From Acidobacteriota bacterium (GTDB lineage Bacteria > Acidobacteriota > Polarisedimenticolia > J045), in the NCBI GenBank assembly GCA_030949985.1, contig JAUZRX010000023.1, positions 124,001-188,000 on the forward strand: a stretch of 64,000 nucleotides of DNA. The letters are read 5' to 3'. The notes beneath the pieces are model-generated. The model worked only from the letters and a program-made list of their open reading frames with translations. It did no database searches and was not told where the DNA came from. Each line of letters begins with the position of its first letter. Position 1 is the stretch's first letter. Shown piece after piece: positions 8,367-17,948 of this stretch. Position numbers and translations under genes: made by a program.

Positions 8367-9695
8367 TCATCGTCCGAGCAGGCGACCCAGGGAAGGACGC
8401 CCCGGGGACCGGCTCATTTTTTTCATCATCTTCTGCATCTGAACGAACTGTTTGATCAAGCGGTTGATCTCGGGGACGCTGGTCCCCGAACCGCGGGCGA
8501 TCCGCTTGCGGCGCGAACCGTTGAGCAATTTATGGTCCCGGCGCTCGGCCGGAGTCATCGAGTCGATGATCGCCTCGAGGCGGACGAGCTGCTTGCTGTC
8601 GACCTCCACCCCGCGGGGCAGGCGCATCCCCGGAATCATCCCCAGCAGCTGATCGAGGGGCCCCATCCGGCGCAGTTGCCTGAGAGTATCCCGGAACTCG
8701 ACCAGGGTGAAACGTTTGCTCTTGATCGACTGCTCGAACTGGCGGGCCTGCTTTTCGTCGAAGGCCTTCTCCGCCTTCTCGATCAGGCCCAGCACGTCGC
8801 CCATGCCGAGAATGCGCCCGGCCATCCGACCCGGATCGAAGAGTTCGAGGCCGTCGAGTTTTTCACCAATGCCGGCGAAGCGAATCGCCAGCCCGGTCAC
8901 CTCGGCCACCGACAAGGCCGCCCCGCCCCGCGCGTCGCCGTCGATCTTGGTCAGGATCACGCCGGTCAGGCCCACCTTCTCGTGGAACGCCTCGGCCGAT
9001 CGCACGGCGTCCTGCCCGGTCATCCCGTCGGCGACGTAGAGAATCTCCCGCGGGCGGACGGCCTGCTCGATCCGGGCCAGTTCGTCCATCAACGCATCGT
9101 CCACGTGCAGACGACCCGCGGTGTCGAGGAGCACCACGTCGAAGCCTCGTGCCCGGGCGTAGTCCACCGCCTCCCGGGCCCGTTCCACCGGCGTGCCGCT
9201 GCCGTCGTGCTCGAAGGCGGCCACCTCGGCCTGCCGAGCCACCTGCACCGCCTGCAACACGGCCGCGGGACGGGCCAGATCCACCGGCGCGATCAGCGGC
9301 GAGTGGCCCTGGCTCTTGAGCCACAGGCCCAGCTTGCCGCAGGTGGTGGTTTTTCCCGATCCCTGGAGGCCGGCCAGCATCACCACCGCGGGAGCCGGCC
9401 CCGACAGGTCCAGGGGCTTGCCGGCGGACTCGCCGCCGAGCAGGGTGACCAATTCGTCCCGGACGATGCGCACCACCGCCTGGCCCGGGCTGAGGCTTTC
9501 GAGTACCGCCTCTCCCAGGGCCTTCTCACGAATCCGGGCGAGAAAGCGTTTGACCACCTTGAAGGCCACGTCCGCCTCGAGCAAGGCCAGACGGATCTCC
9601 CGGAGGGCCGCATCGAGTTCCGCCTCGGTGATCCGGCCCCCGCCTTTGATCCTGTCCAGGATCTTTCCCAGGCGTTCGTTCAGCGCGTCAAACAC
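8367..9695 (-). CDS. ffh: Signal recognition particle protein Ffh (SRP54)
   Basis: 442 aa from a GTG at 9695 preceded by AGAGGG at good spacing; the track-style longer frame from 9764 starts in the promoter. SRP GTPase that recognises signal peptides on translating ribosomes and docks with FtsY. N-domain helices occupy about 1-85. The G domain carries GLQGSGKTTTCGKL (G1), DTAGRLHVD (G3) and TKIDGDARGGAALS (G4 and G5). The Met-rich M domain covers about 300-442, including MGPLDQLLGMIPGM and the GSGTSVPEINRLIKQF helix. A sigma-70-like promoter lies about 40 bp upstream. Confidence 0.97.
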   Translation of the reverse strand: MFDALNERLGKILDRIKGGGRITEAELDAALREIRLALLEADVAFKVVKRFLARIREKALGEAVLESLSPGQAVVRIVRDELVTLLGGESAGKPLDLSGPAPAVVMLAGLQGSGKTTTCGKLGLWLKSQGHSPLIAPVDLARPAAVLQAVQVARQAEVAAFEHDGSGTPVERAREAVDYARARGFDVVLLDTAGRLHVDDALMDELARIEQAVRPREILYVADGMTGQDAVRSAEAFHEKVGLTGVILTKIDGDARGGAALSVAEVTGLAIRFAGIGEKLDGLELFDPGRMAGRILGMGDVLGLIEKAEKAFDEKQARQFEQSIKSKRFTLVEFRDTLRQLRRMGPLDQLLGMIPGMRLPRGVEVDSKQLVRLEAIIDSMTPAERRDHKLLNGSRRKRIARGSGTSVPEINRLIKQFVQMQKMMKKMSRSPGRPSLGRLLGR

Positions 9696-9736
9696 AACAA
9701 ACCCTCTGCCTTCCGCGGGAAGGCGCAAGACGCCGC

Positions 9737-9764
9737 AATCTACCAGAATCTCCTTCCCCGTCAA
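9737..9764 (-). promoter_or_regulatory. Sigma-70-type promoter for ffh
   Basis: Reading the minus strand, TTGACG (9764-9759) and TAGATT (9742-9737) are separated by 16 bp, 5/6 and 4/6 matches to the -35 and -10 consensus. The predicted start lies near 9730, about 35 nt before the ffh GTG. It may also drive the rpsP operon. Confidence 0.55.
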
Positions 9765-9794
9765 GCAGATGAGCTGCGACGAGGATGGCGGGAC

Positions 9795-11009
9795 TCATTC
9801 TCCGCCATCGAGATTCTGCAGCAGGTGGCCGAGTTTTTCCTTCTTGGTCCGCAGGTAGCGACGATTCTCGTCGGTGGGGGGGATCTCGAGGGGCACCCGC
9901 TCGATGATCTCCAGCCCGTAGCCCTTGAGCGCCACGAATTTCCGCGGGTTGTTGGTCAGCAGGCGAATCCGCCGCACCCCCAGTTCGAAGAGGATCTGGG
10001 CCCCCAGGCCATAGTCCCGCTGATCGGCCCCGAAACCCAGGGCCTGGTTGGCCTCCACCGTGTCCTGGCCCGCCTCCTGTAACTCGTAGGCCTTGAGCTT
10101 GGCCACCAGGCCGATGCCACGACCCTCCTGGCGCAGGTAGAGCACCACGCCCTTGCCCTCGGCGGCGATCCGGGCCATGGCCGTATCGAGCTGCCGCCCA
10201 CAATCGCAACGCCGCGAACCGAACACGTCGCCGGTCAGGCACTCGCTGTGCACCCGGACGAGTACCGGCTCGTCGGATCGAATCTCTCCCATCACCAGGG
10301 CCAGGTGGGCCTCGCCATCGACCTCGTTTTCGAAGACGTGGGCGCGGAAAGTGCCGTGCTCGGTGGGCAACGCCGGCGCCGCGGCCTCGGTGACCAGCCG
10401 CTCGTGCTGCATGCGATAGCGGATCAGTTCCGCGATGGTGATCATCTTCAGCCCGTGTTCCCGGCAGAAGACCTCCAGATCGGGCACCCGGGCCATGGTG
10501 CCGTCCTCGTTCATCACCTCGCAGATCACCCCGGCGGGATACATCCCGGCCAACCGGGCCAGGTCCACCGCCGCCTCGGTCTGCCCGGCCCTCCGCAGCA
10601 CCCCACCCGGCGCCGCCCGCAGGGGAAACATGTGCCCCGGCCGGGCCAGATCCTCGGGCCGGGTCGCCGGATCGATAGCTGCCAGCACCGTCGCCGCCCG
10701 ATCGGCGGCGCTGATCCCGGTGGTCGTACCCCGACTGGCCTCGATGGAGACGCAGAAAGCCGTGCCGAAGCGCGAGGAATTCTCGTTGACCATCATCGGG
10801 ATCTGCAGTTCGTCCAGCCGCCGGCCGGTCATCGGCAGACAGATCAGGCCCCGCCCATGGCGCGCCATGAAGTTGATCGCCTCGGGAGTCACCTTCTCGG
10901 CCGCGAGGGTCAGGTCTCCCTCGTTCTCCCGGTCCTCGTCATCGACGACGACGATCATTCGACCCTTCCGGAAGTCTTCGAGCGCTTCGGGAATGGTTGC
11001 AAAAGGCAT
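9795..11009 (-). CDS. ribBA: Bifunctional RibBA: DHBP synthase / GTP cyclohydrolase II
   Basis: 404 aa from the ATG at 11009, which has AAGGAG 10 nt upstream. The N-terminal half (about 1-200) is a RibB domain (ribulose-5-P to 3,4-dihydroxy-2-butanone-4-P) with [12 protein letters not shown] and [18 protein letters not shown]. The C-terminal half is RibA (GTP to the diaminopyrimidine) with the zinc cysteines in [26 protein letters not shown] and DYGLGAQIL. Oddity: the RibB motif normally reading GHTEA reads GQTEA here, so the conserved metal-binding His is replaced by Gln and DHBP-synthase activity is doubtful. It is 31 bp after ribE; ribH is not in the cluster. Confidence 0.93.
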   Translation of the reverse strand: MPFATIPEALEDFRKGRMIVVVDDEDRENEGDLTLAAEKVTPEAINFMARHGRGLICLPMTGRRLDELQIPMMVNENSSRFGTAFCVSIEASRGTTTGISAADRAATVLAAIDPATRPEDLARPGHMFPLRAAPGGVLRRAGQTEAAVDLARLAGMYPAGVICEVMNEDGTMARVPDLEVFCREHGLKMITIAELIRYRMQHERLVTEAAAPALPTEHGTFRAHVFENEVDGEAHLALVMGEIRSDEPVLVRVHSECLTGDVFGSRRCDCGRQLDTAMARIAAEGKGVVLYLRQEGRGIGLVAKLKAYELQEAGQDTVEANQALGFGADQRDYGLGAQILFELGVRRIRLLTNNPRKFVALKGYGLEIIERVPLEIPPTDENRRYLRTKKEKLGHLLQNLDGGE

Positions 11010-11040
11010 CTGCTCGCGCTCCTTGGCCGGCGTCACCCCG

Positions 11041-11664
11041 TCACCACGGGACTCCACTCCGCCGAATAGCCCCGGAATCCAGGGCCGCCTGGACATACTT
11101 GCCGAGTACGTCGTACTCCACGGTCACCTCGTCGCCGACCTCGCGTTCGCCGAGGGTCGTCGCCGCCAGCGTGGCGGGGATCAGGGCGACCTCGAAGCGG
11201 CGCGGGTCGAGTCCGGCGATGGTCAGGCTGACCCCGTCGAGGGTCACCGAGCCCTTTTCCACCAGCAACCCGCCGGCGGAAGCGGGTCTTTCCACGCCCA
11301 GCCGCACCGAGCCGTCTCCTTCCCGGCCCAGGGAGACGATCCGCGCCAGGGTGTCGACGTGCCCCTGGACCAGGTGGCCGTGGAGGCGGTCACCCACCTT
11401 CAGCGCCCGCTCCAAGTTGACCCGGCGGCCGGAACGCCAGCGCCGCCGGCCTCCCGTACGGTCGAGGGTTTCCGGCGAGAGCTCCGCTTCGAACACCGGT
11501 CCCGAGCTTGCCACGACCGTCAGGCAGCAGCCATCGACGGCGACACTTTCTCCCAGGGCCGGCGGCTCGCCGGCCAGGTGGTGTTCGATGGCCAGGGCAA
11601 GCCCCCGCCCCCGCGGAACGGAGCGGACCAGCCGGCCGATTCCCGCGACGAGACCCGTAAACAA
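11041..11664 (-). CDS. ribE: Riboflavin synthase alpha subunit
   Basis: 207 aa. Dismutates two 6,7-dimethyl-8-ribityllumazine molecules to riboflavin. A TTG start at 11664 gives the canonical MFTG N-terminus; GGAG sits 6 nt upstream, and the TTG lies 2 nt after the ribD stop. Two lumazine-synthase-barrel repeats are visible: the first with [14 protein letters not shown] (about 38-51), the second beginning near [18 protein letters not shown] and including [13 protein letters not shown]. Longer in-frame upstream sequence is ribD read in another frame. Confidence 0.93.
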   Translation of the reverse strand: MFTGLVAGIGRLVRSVPRGRGLALAIEHHLAGEPPALGESVAVDGCCLTVVASSGPVFEAELSPETLDRTGGRRRWRSGRRVNLERALKVGDRLHGHLVQGHVDTLARIVSLGREGDGSVRLGVERPASAGGLLVEKGSVTLDGVSLTIAGLDPRRFEVALIPATLAATTLGEREVGDEVTVEYDVLGKYVQAALDSGAIRRSGVPW

Positions 11665-11666
11665 CG

Positions 11667-12782
11667 CTACTCCGATCGCCTGGGATAAACGGTCAAGAGC
11701 ACATCGTCCCCCAGGGGCAGGGTTTGCGCAACGCGGCCCTGCCAGGCCTGCCCGAGCCGCCGCTCGCCGCCATGGGCCGCCGGGCGGGCACCGGCGTCCA
11801 CCAGCAACTTGGGGGCGAGGTACCAGTGGATCTTGTCCACCAGGCCCGCAGCCAGGAAAGCCGCCGCTGTTCGTCCCCCGCCCTCGACGATCACCCCGAG
11901 GACCTCGCGCCGACCCAGATCCCGGAGGATCTCGAGCACCGGCAAGACCTCCGCCTCCGCTCCGAGCGGTACGACCGTGGCGCCGGCGCTCTCCAGCGCC
12001 CGCCGCCGCCCGGCGGGGGCGCGATCGCTGGCGTAGACGATCACCGGCGACCAGCGGTCGGCGGGGGCCAGCAGCCGGCAAGCCGGATCGAGACGCAGGG
12101 TGGGATCGATCACGCAGCGGACGAAGGCTCCCGCCTGGGGACCGTCAGGCGGCAAAAGCCGCGGATCGTCGGCCGCGATGGTGCCCACGCCCACCAGGAT
12201 CGCCCCGTAACGGCAGCGTAGGCGGCGCCCGTGCTCGCGGGCCTCGGGACCGGTGATCCAACGGGAGTCGCCCCGGCGGTCGGCGATGCGTCCATCGAGG
12301 CTGGCGGCGACCTTGAGCACGACGTAGCTGCGGGACTGCTCCCGGTGAACCAGGTACTCCTCCACCGCCTGGCGAGCCCGGTCGGCCATCGTGTCACGGG
12401 CCAGGCTCACCTCGATGCCTGCGCGCCGCAGTTCTTCGATCCCTCGCCCCCGGACCCGCGGATCCGGATCCACCGCCCCCACCACCACCCGCCGCACCCC
12501 GGCCGCCACCAGGGCCTCCACGCAGGCAGGGGTTCGTCCGTGGTGGGCGCAGGGTTCGAGGGAGACGTAGGCCGTCGCTCCCCGGGCCGCCTCCCCGGCC
12601 CGGGCCAGGGCCAGCGCCTCGGCATGGGCCTCCCCCGCCCGCTGGTGCCAGCCCTCCCCTACCACCCGGTCACCGGCGACCAGCACCGCACCGACCCGGG
12701 GATTGGGAGCCGTGGCCCGGCCCGCCCGCAAGGCCAGTTCCACAGCCCGCTCGAGCCAGCTCCGGTCGGACTTGCGCATCAC
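11667..12782 (-). CDS. ribD: Bifunctional riboflavin deaminase/reductase RibD
   Basis: 371 aa. The N-terminal deaminase domain (about 1-145) has the zinc site HAEALAL and [14 protein letters not shown]; it deaminates the diaminopyrimidine from RibA. The C-terminal reductase domain (about 150-365) reduces the ribose chain with NADPH; it shows [11 protein letters not shown], the [12 protein letters not shown] motif and [20 protein letters not shown] near the end. The start overlaps the ftsY stop (ATGA), and the stop is followed 2 nt later by ribE. Confidence 0.96.
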   Translation of the reverse strand: MMRKSDRSWLERAVELALRAGRATAPNPRVGAVLVAGDRVVGEGWHQRAGEAHAEALALARAGEAARGATAYVSLEPCAHHGRTPACVEALVAAGVRRVVVGAVDPDPRVRGRGIEELRRAGIEVSLARDTMADRARQAVEEYLVHREQSRSYVVLKVAASLDGRIADRRGDSRWITGPEAREHGRRLRCRYGAILVGVGTIAADDPRLLPPDGPQAGAFVRCVIDPTLRLDPACRLLAPADRWSPVIVYASDRAPAGRRRALESAGATVVPLGAEAEVLPVLEILRDLGRREVLGVIVEGGGRTAAAFLAAGLVDKIHWYLAPKLLVDAGARPAAHGGERRLGQAWQGRVAQTLPLGDDVLLTVYPRRSE

Positions 12783-13729
12783 GCGCTGCCGGGGGCCCCG
12801 GAATGGAACTCGGCACCCGAAACCAGGCCCCGGGCATACTCCGCCGGGTCGTAGTCCAGCAGGTCCGCCGCATCCTCGCCCATGCCCACGTATCGCACGG
12901 GCAGGCCCAGCTCCCGGCCAATACTCACCGCGACACCGCCCCGCGCCGTACCGTCGAGCTTGGTCAACACGAGGCCGGTGACCCCGACCGCCTGGGAGAA
13001 TTCCCGCGCCTGGGCGATGCCGTTACGGCCGGTGGTGCCATCGACCACCAGCAGGGTCTCGTGGGGCGCCGCCTCGATTTCCTTGGCCACGGCCCGGGAG
13101 ATCTTGGTCAGTTCGTCCATCAACGGCTTTTTGGTGTGCAACCGGCCGGCGGTGTCCACCAGCACCTCGTCGTAGTCACCAGCCTTGGCCGCCCGGACGG
13201 CGTCGAAGGCGACCGCGGCCGGATCGCTGCCCGGCCGCGCTCGAATCACCCGCGCCCCGGCACGCTCGGCCCACACCACCAGTTGCTCGACGGCCGCCGC
13301 CCGAAAGGTGTCCGCCGCGGCGACGATCACCCGCCGTCCCTCCCCCGCCAGCCGCGCGGCCAGCTTGCCGGTGGTGGTGGTCTTGCCCGAACCGTTGACG
13401 CCCACCATCAGGGTCACCCGCGGTCCGGCAGCCGGGCGCAGCTCGGCGGCACGCTCGGGCATCCGTGCCAGCAGGCCCTCTTCCAGCAGTTCCATCAATT
13501 CCGCCGTGGAACTCAGCTCCCGGCCTCGAGCGGCGTGACGCAGGTGCTCGCAGAGCTCTTCCGCCAGTTCGTAGCCCAGGTCGGCGGTGACGAGGATCTC
13601 CTCGACTTCTTCGATCAGGGCCTCGTCCACCTTGCGCCCCGCCAGCCCCAGCTGCGCCACTTTGTCCGCCAGGGCCTGGCGGGTCTTGCGCAACCCCTTT
13701 TGCAGCCGCTCCCGCAGTCTTCCGAACAT
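12779..13729 (-). CDS. ftsY: SRP receptor GTPase FtsY
   Basis: 316 aa from the ATG at 13729. Membrane-associated receptor for the SRP-ribosome complex. It starts with a basic amphipathic helix and an N-domain (about 1-95), with no long acidic A-domain. The G domain follows: GVNGSGKTTTTGKLA, AADTFRAAAVEQL, DTAGRLHTKKPLMDEL and TKLDGTARGGVAVS. The C-terminal GLPVRYVGMGEDAADL matches the family. The start overlaps the TPR lipoprotein stop and the stop overlaps the ribD start, so these genes are one operon. Confidence 0.97.
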   Translation of the reverse strand: MFGRLRERLQKGLRKTRQALADKVAQLGLAGRKVDEALIEEVEEILVTADLGYELAEELCEHLRHAARGRELSSTAELMELLEEGLLARMPERAAELRPAAGPRVTLMVGVNGSGKTTTTGKLAARLAGEGRRVIVAAADTFRAAAVEQLVVWAERAGARVIRARPGSDPAAVAFDAVRAAKAGDYDEVLVDTAGRLHTKKPLMDELTKISRAVAKEIEAAPHETLLVVDGTTGRNGIAQAREFSQAVGVTGLVLTKLDGTARGGVAVSIGRELGLPVRYVGMGEDAADLLDYDPAEYARGLVSGAEFHSGAPGSA

Positions 13730-14508
13730 CAGTCGATCAACTCCAGCAGACGGCTCGCCTGCTCCGCCGCGGGGCTTCCCGGCGAGAGCGCCACCACGCG
13801 GCGCAACATCGGGCCGGCCTCGTCGACACGCCCGGCACGCAGCAAGGCGCCGCCCCGGGCGAGCAGAAACTCGGGATCCTTGGAAAAGCCCGGCGCAGCC
13901 GTGCGGTAGGCCTCGAGGGCCTCGCCGAGGCGCGAGAGTTCTTCGAGAATCTTGGCCATCTCGAAATGGGCCCTGTAGTAGCGCGGCTGGGCTTCCACCG
14001 CCAGGCGCAAGGCAGCCAACGCATCGTCCAGGCGCCCGGAGCGGAGGTAGATCATCGCCCGGTTGTAGTGGATTTTCTCCGGGTAGGGAAAACGGCCGTC
14101 CCGCAGGGCGTCGCCCAGCACGGCCAACGCCTCGTCGGGATGCCCCAGCCGCTCCAGGCAGTCCGCCAGATACATCCTGGCCTCGGTGTAGTGCGGATTG
14201 ATCGTCAGCGCCCGGCGAAAATCCGCCACGGCCTGAGAGCAGCGGTCCTCCGCGCTGTAGATCTGCCCCCGGAAGAACCATGTCCGCGGCAGGGAATCGT
14301 CGAGGGCCAGGGAACGCGCGAGCTGCTCGAGAGCCTCGTCCACCTTGCCCTGTTCATAGAAGAGCTGGGCGAGGCGGAAGAAGTGGAGCGGACCCTTTTT
14401 CTGCTTTTCGGCGATGCGGGCCCCGCCGGAAGCGCAGCCCCAGCCGACGAGCAGCGCGGCCGCCAGCAACAGGGCAGGCCTGCAGGTTGTCATCCAGCCG
14501 GCTCTCAT
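13729..14508 (-). CDS. TPR-repeat lipoprotein
   Basis: 259 aa. The signal peptide ends in the lipobox-like VGWGC (Cys at about residue 25), so it is probably anchored in the inner or outer membrane. The mature protein is a string of about six TPR-like helical pairs, with typical Ala/Leu/Tyr positions, resembling PilF/PilW or BamD-like adaptor lipoproteins, but no specific family can be assigned. The gene overlaps the ftsY start by one base and is the first gene of the ftsY-rib operon. A sigma-70-like promoter is upstream. Confidence 0.8.
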   Translation of the reverse strand: MRAGWMTTCRPALLLAAALLVGWGCASGGARIAEKQKKGPLHFFRLAQLFYEQGKVDEALEQLARSLALDDSLPRTWFFRGQIYSAEDRCSQAVADFRRALTINPHYTEARMYLADCLERLGHPDEALAVLGDALRDGRFPYPEKIHYNRAMIYLRSGRLDDALAALRLAVEAQPRYYRAHFEMAKILEELSRLGEALEAYRTAAPGFSKDPEFLLARGGALLRAGRVDEAGPMLRRVVALSPGSPAAEQASRLLELID

Positions 14509-14540
14509 CGTCTTTTCTCCATGGTCGTCGCGCGGCCGCG

Positions 14541-14570
14541 AGAATACGGCCCAAGGCCCGCGGGGGTCAA
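14541..14570 (-). promoter_or_regulatory. Sigma-70-type promoter for the TPR lipoprotein-ftsY-rib operon
   Basis: On the minus strand TTGACC (14570-14565) and TATTCT (14546-14541) are 18 bp apart. The site lies about 35 bp upstream of the lipoprotein start, in an otherwise GC-rich gap that also holds a GGGGC/GCCCC hairpin just after the preceding gene. Confidence 0.5.
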
Positions 14571-14613
14571 ACCTGAACCCGGGGCCGGCGCCCCCGCCGG
14601 GGCGCGGCGAGGG

Positions 14614-15411
14614 TTACACCAGGCCCGACCGGCGGCCGAAGAGACGGGCCATCAGGCCGCGCTTCTCCGGTTCCGGCGCGGGGGGCGGCGGATCGATCGC
14701 CTCCCCGGCCAGCAAGGCCCGCGGATAGTCCTCGACGGCACGACGGGCCGCCTCCTCGCCGGCCAGCTCCGCCCAGCGCCGGACCGCCGAACGCAGGCGG
14801 GGCGGGCGGTACTCGGTGTCGTGGGCGTCCGACCCCAGGACATGCACCAGGCCCCGACGGACCAGCTTTTCGGAAAGCGCCTGGATCGGCTTGCCGAACA
14901 CCCCGAGCAGGCTCGAGGACGTCATCTGCCCCAGGCTGCCCAGGCGCACCATCTCTTCGTAGCGCGAGAGATCTTCCTGGAAGTAGCGAATCCGCTCAGG
15001 GTGCGCCAGGACCGGCGTGACACCGGCCACCTTCAGTTCGAAAATCGTCTCTTCCAGGCGTACCGGCCGCGTGCGGTAGGGGCATTCCAGCAACAGGTGC
15101 CGCCGCCGATCCCCGTAGGTCAGAAGACGCCCTTCGGCGATGCGTTCCGGCAGCCGCGGGCCGAGATGCACCTCCGAGCCGGGCTCGACCCGCAGCTCGA
15201 TACCTTCTCGGGCCAGCACGGCCCGGAAGGCGTCGACCGCCTCGAGAACCCGGGGCCGCTCGTTGAGGTAGTCGCCCTCCCGCATGTGGGGAGTCGCGAT
15301 GATGGTCTTCACGCCGCCTTCCACCGCGCAGCGGGCCATGGCCAGAGCGGCCTCCTCGTCGGCGGCGCCGTCGTCGAGAGCGGGAAGAATATGGCAGTGG
15401 GTATCGATCAC
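14614..15411 (-). CDS. PHP-domain phosphatase of the CpsB/CapC type
   Basis: 265 aa from a GTG at 15411 that overlaps the plsY stop. The polymerase-and-histidinol-phosphatase metal sites are all visible: MIDTHCHILPALDDGA at the N-terminus, ATPHMREG, EPGSEVHL, LAHPERI and LGSDAHD. This is the CpsB/YwqE pattern of manganese-dependent protein tyrosine phosphatases that act on bacterial tyrosine kinases of exopolysaccharide synthesis. No kinase or capsule gene is nearby, so the substrate is open. The C-terminus carries a short Pro-rich tail followed by a basic end. Confidence 0.85.
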   Translation of the reverse strand: MIDTHCHILPALDDGAADEEAALAMARCAVEGGVKTIIATPHMREGDYLNERPRVLEAVDAFRAVLAREGIELRVEPGSEVHLGPRLPERIAEGRLLTYGDRRRHLLLECPYRTRPVRLEETIFELKVAGVTPVLAHPERIRYFQEDLSRYEEMVRLGSLGQMTSSSLLGVFGKPIQALSEKLVRRGLVHVLGSDAHDTEYRPPRLRSAVRRWAELAGEEAARRAVEDYPRALLAGEAIDPPPPAPEPEKRGLMARLFGRRSGLV

Positions 15412-16040
15412 GGCCCTGATTTTCCTTTCTTCGCGGCCCGCCGGCCCACCCGGGCCTCGGTACCGGCCAGCAGGCGGCTGATGTTCTCGCGGTGCCGCAA
15501 GAAGATCACCGCCGCCAGCGCCAGAACGCCCCAGCTGGTCCCTGCCGGGCCCAGCAACCAGAAGGCCGCGGCCGCGGCGGCCGCCGCGGCACCGAGGGAG
15601 CCCAGGGAAACGTAGCCACTGGGCAGGGCCAGCGCCAGAAAGCAGACCGCGCTGACCGGCAACAGCCGGGGTTCGGCCACCGCCAGCACGCCGAGGGCCG
15701 TCGCCACGCCCTTGCCCCCGCGAAAGCGCAACCAGAGAGGGTAGCAGTGCCCGACCACCGGGGCGAGCAGAAGGGCCGTCTCCCAGCCGCCGCCGACCGT
15801 CCCGACCGAGCGCAGCAGCCATCCCCCCGCCAGGTAGCCGGCCACTCCCTTCGCCCCGTCGAGGAGCAAGGTGGCCACGCCCAGCCCTACCCCACCGGTA
15901 CGCAGCGCGTTGGTCGCGCCGATGTTTCCCGATCCTTTCCGGCGCAGATCCTCGCCCCGCAGCAGCAGCGAGAGCAGCAGGCCGAAAGGGATCGATCCCG
16001 CCAGGTAGGCCAGCCCCACGCCCAGAGCTTCACGAATCAT
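15408..16040 (-). CDS. plsY: Glycerol-3-phosphate acyltransferase PlsY
   Basis: 210 aa from the ATG at 16040 (GGAGG 7 nt upstream), overlapping thpR by 11 bp. Multi-pass inner-membrane enzyme that acylates glycerol-3-phosphate from acyl-phosphate, the first step of phospholipid synthesis. Motifs: GSIPFGLLLS, GSGNIGATNALRTGG (phosphate binding) and GHCYPLWLRFRGGKGVAT. An Ala-rich transmembrane helix occurs around 150-165. Together with pgsA upstream it makes this a lipid-synthesis neighbourhood. Confidence 0.95.
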   Translation of the reverse strand: MIREALGVGLAYLAGSIPFGLLLSLLLRGEDLRRKGSGNIGATNALRTGGVGLGVATLLLDGAKGVAGYLAGGWLLRSVGTVGGGWETALLLAPVVGHCYPLWLRFRGGKGVATALGVLAVAEPRLLPVSAVCFLALALPSGYVSLGSLGAAAAAAAAAFWLLGPAGTSWGVLALAAVIFLRHRENISRLLAGTEARVGRRAAKKGKSGP

Positions 16041-16614
16041 CGGCCGCCTCCAGGTCAAAACGGTGGCGTGCGGTGTAGACCGGTCCGCCCGGCCCGAGCG
16101 CCGACTCGTAGAGCGCCACTTCCTTACCCGTGAAACGCGCGGGCTCGGGCGTCGGACAGGAGGCCGCCGGCAGGTGGAGACGCTCGCCCCGCCGCGGTCG
16201 GGCCACCGTCAGGTGCGGTTTCAGCGGCCGCGTCTCGGGGGGAAAGCCCCAGCGCCGCACACACTGTTCCACCCGTTCCCCCAGGGCCCGCAGACTCTCG
16301 ACCTGGCCACCGACACCGACCCAGATCACCCGCGGCTTCCCGCGGGGTCCGAAGCTGCCCCACGACTCGAGGACCAGCCGCGGCGCCCGCAGCCCCCGAG
16401 TGACGCGCTCGAGGTCCGGCCCCAGCTCTTCGGCCACCTTCGTGCTGCCATCCCCCAAAAAACGCAGAGTCAGGTGCAGGTTCTCGTCTCGCACCAGCCG
16501 CCAACCCCGCCGGCCCAGGCGGGCCGCCGCGCACCAGCGATGGACGGCCTGGCGGACGTCCGGGGGCAGGGCCAGGGCCACGAAAAGGCGATGGCTGGAC
16601 CGCGCCGCCATCAT
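16030..16614 (-). CDS. thpR: RNA 2',3'-cyclic phosphodiesterase ThpR (2H family)
   Basis: 194 aa. Two-histidine phosphoesterase signatures HLTL (about 47-50) and HLTV (about 134-137) mark the active site. Family members hydrolyse 2',3'-cyclic phosphate ends of RNA. The N-terminal RLFVALALPPDV strand is typical. It overlaps the cinA stop at its start and plsY at its end, a common arrangement with cinA. Confidence 0.93.
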   Translation of the reverse strand: MMAARSSHRLFVALALPPDVRQAVHRWCAAARLGRRGWRLVRDENLHLTLRFLGDGSTKVAEELGPDLERVTRGLRAPRLVLESWGSFGPRGKPRVIWVGVGGQVESLRALGERVEQCVRRWGFPPETRPLKPHLTVARPRRGERLHLPAASCPTPEPARFTGKEVALYESALGPGGPVYTARHRFDLEAADDS

Positions 16615-17948
16615 GGCGTCGTGCCGCCACCCTTGTCGGGGGTTCCCGCCGGTGGCAAGCCCGCCATCACCCGCCGGACCTCGTCGAGGGCCGCGGCCAC
16701 GGCCTTTTCCCGGATGATCCAGCGATCGCCGGAAAACAGGTGCCGGCTGACCCTTTCCCCCCCGGGGGAAACCACGGCGATGTAGACCAGGCCCACCGGC
16801 TTGTCCGCCGATCCCCCGGAGGGGCCGGCGATGCCGGTGGTGGAAACGGCCACCTCGGCTCCGAGTCGGTCCCGCGCCCCGCGCGCCATCGCCTCCGCAC
16901 AGCTTCCACTGACCGCACCCCGGGAGGCGAGAACGGCGGCCGGCACCCCGAGCTGCGCGCGCTTGAGCGTGTTGTCGTAGGCCACCACGCCGCCCACGTA
17001 GAAGGCGCTCGATCCGGGCAGATCGGTGATGCGCCGGGCCAGCAGCCCCCCCGTGCAGGACTCGGCCGTTGCCAGCCGCCAGTGCCGTTCCTCGAGCACG
17101 GCGCCGACCACCTGGGGCAGGGCCGCGGCCTTGGGAAGCCGCAGGGGCGAGTTCTCGCCGTCTTCCCCGCCGCCGGTGCGCACGACCTGGTAGAGCGGAG
17201 TGCCGATCGCTTCCTCGATGCGTCCGAGCAGGGCCTCCGCCCGCGAGGGGGCACCTTCGTCGTCCAGGCGTTCGTGCAGCGAGATCTCCACTTCGCCGGG
17301 ACTGGCCAGAAAACCCACTTCCAGCGGCTCGCCGTCGAGCAGGCCGTCGAGGCGGCGGGCCAGTTCTTCCTCTCCGACGCCCACCGTGCGCAGCAGGAGT
17401 CCGCGCTGGATCGTGCGGGGCGAGCGTCGCAGCAACCGGGGCCGCACCTCCCGGGAAATCATCGACTCCAGTTCCCGGGGAACCCCCGGCAGGGCGAAGA
17501 TCATCGAAGAGCCCGCCTCGATGTAGATCCCGGCGGCCGACCCCAACGCGTTGGGAAGGACCTCGCTGCCTTCGGGGAACAGGGCCTGTCGCCGCAGCCC
17601 GGGGGCCGGTTCCCCTCCCCGCTCCCGGGCCCGCTTCTCTAGCCGTCGAAGCTCGTCATCCCGCACTTCGAGGGGCAGGCCCAAGGCTTGCGCAAGAGCC
17701 TGGCGGGTCCGATCGTCGGTGGTCGGGCCGAGTCCTCCGCAGAGCAGCACGAGGGGGACTTCCGCACTGACCGAAGACCCTATTGCCCGGGCGATTTCCG
17801 TTTCTTCGTCGGCCACCCAACCCAGGTGCATCACTGTGTAGCCGGCCGATTCCGCCAGGTAGCGCAGGCGCGGGCCGTTGAGATCGACCTGGGTGCCCCC
17901 GGTCAACTCGCTGCCCACGACCCAGACGTCGGCCGGCAACGTGCTCAC
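16611..17948 (-). CDS. cinA: CinA-like competence/damage-inducible protein, nicotinamide-nucleotide amidase
   Basis: 445 aa from the GTG at 17948. The N-terminal MoCF-like domain (about 1-170) has GSELTGGTQVDLNG and LCGGLGPTTDDRTRQALA and acts as ADP-ribose pyrophosphatase in characterised homologues. The C-terminal CinA domain (about 285-430) has ATAESCTGGLLARRI and AVSTTGIAGPSGGS and deamidates nicotinamide mononucleotide in pyridine-nucleotide recycling. The GTG overlaps the pgsA stop. An open frame upstream of it is pgsA in another register. Confidence 0.95.
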   Translation of the reverse strand: MSTLPADVWVVGSELTGGTQVDLNGPRLRYLAESAGYTVMHLGWVADEETEIARAIGSSVSAEVPLVLLCGGLGPTTDDRTRQALAQALGLPLEVRDDELRRLEKRARERGGEPAPGLRRQALFPEGSEVLPNALGSAAGIYIEAGSSMIFALPGVPRELESMISREVRPRLLRRSPRTIQRGLLLRTVGVGEEELARRLDGLLDGEPLEVGFLASPGEVEISLHERLDDEGAPSRAEALLGRIEEAIGTPLYQVVRTGGGEDGENSPLRLPKAAALPQVVGAVLEERHWRLATAESCTGGLLARRITDLPGSSAFYVGGVVAYDNTLKRAQLGVPAAVLASRGAVSGSCAEAMARGARDRLGAEVAVSTTGIAGPSGGSADKPVGLVYIAVVSPGGERVSRHLFSGDRWIIREKAVAAALDEVRRVMAGLPPAGTPDKGGGTTP

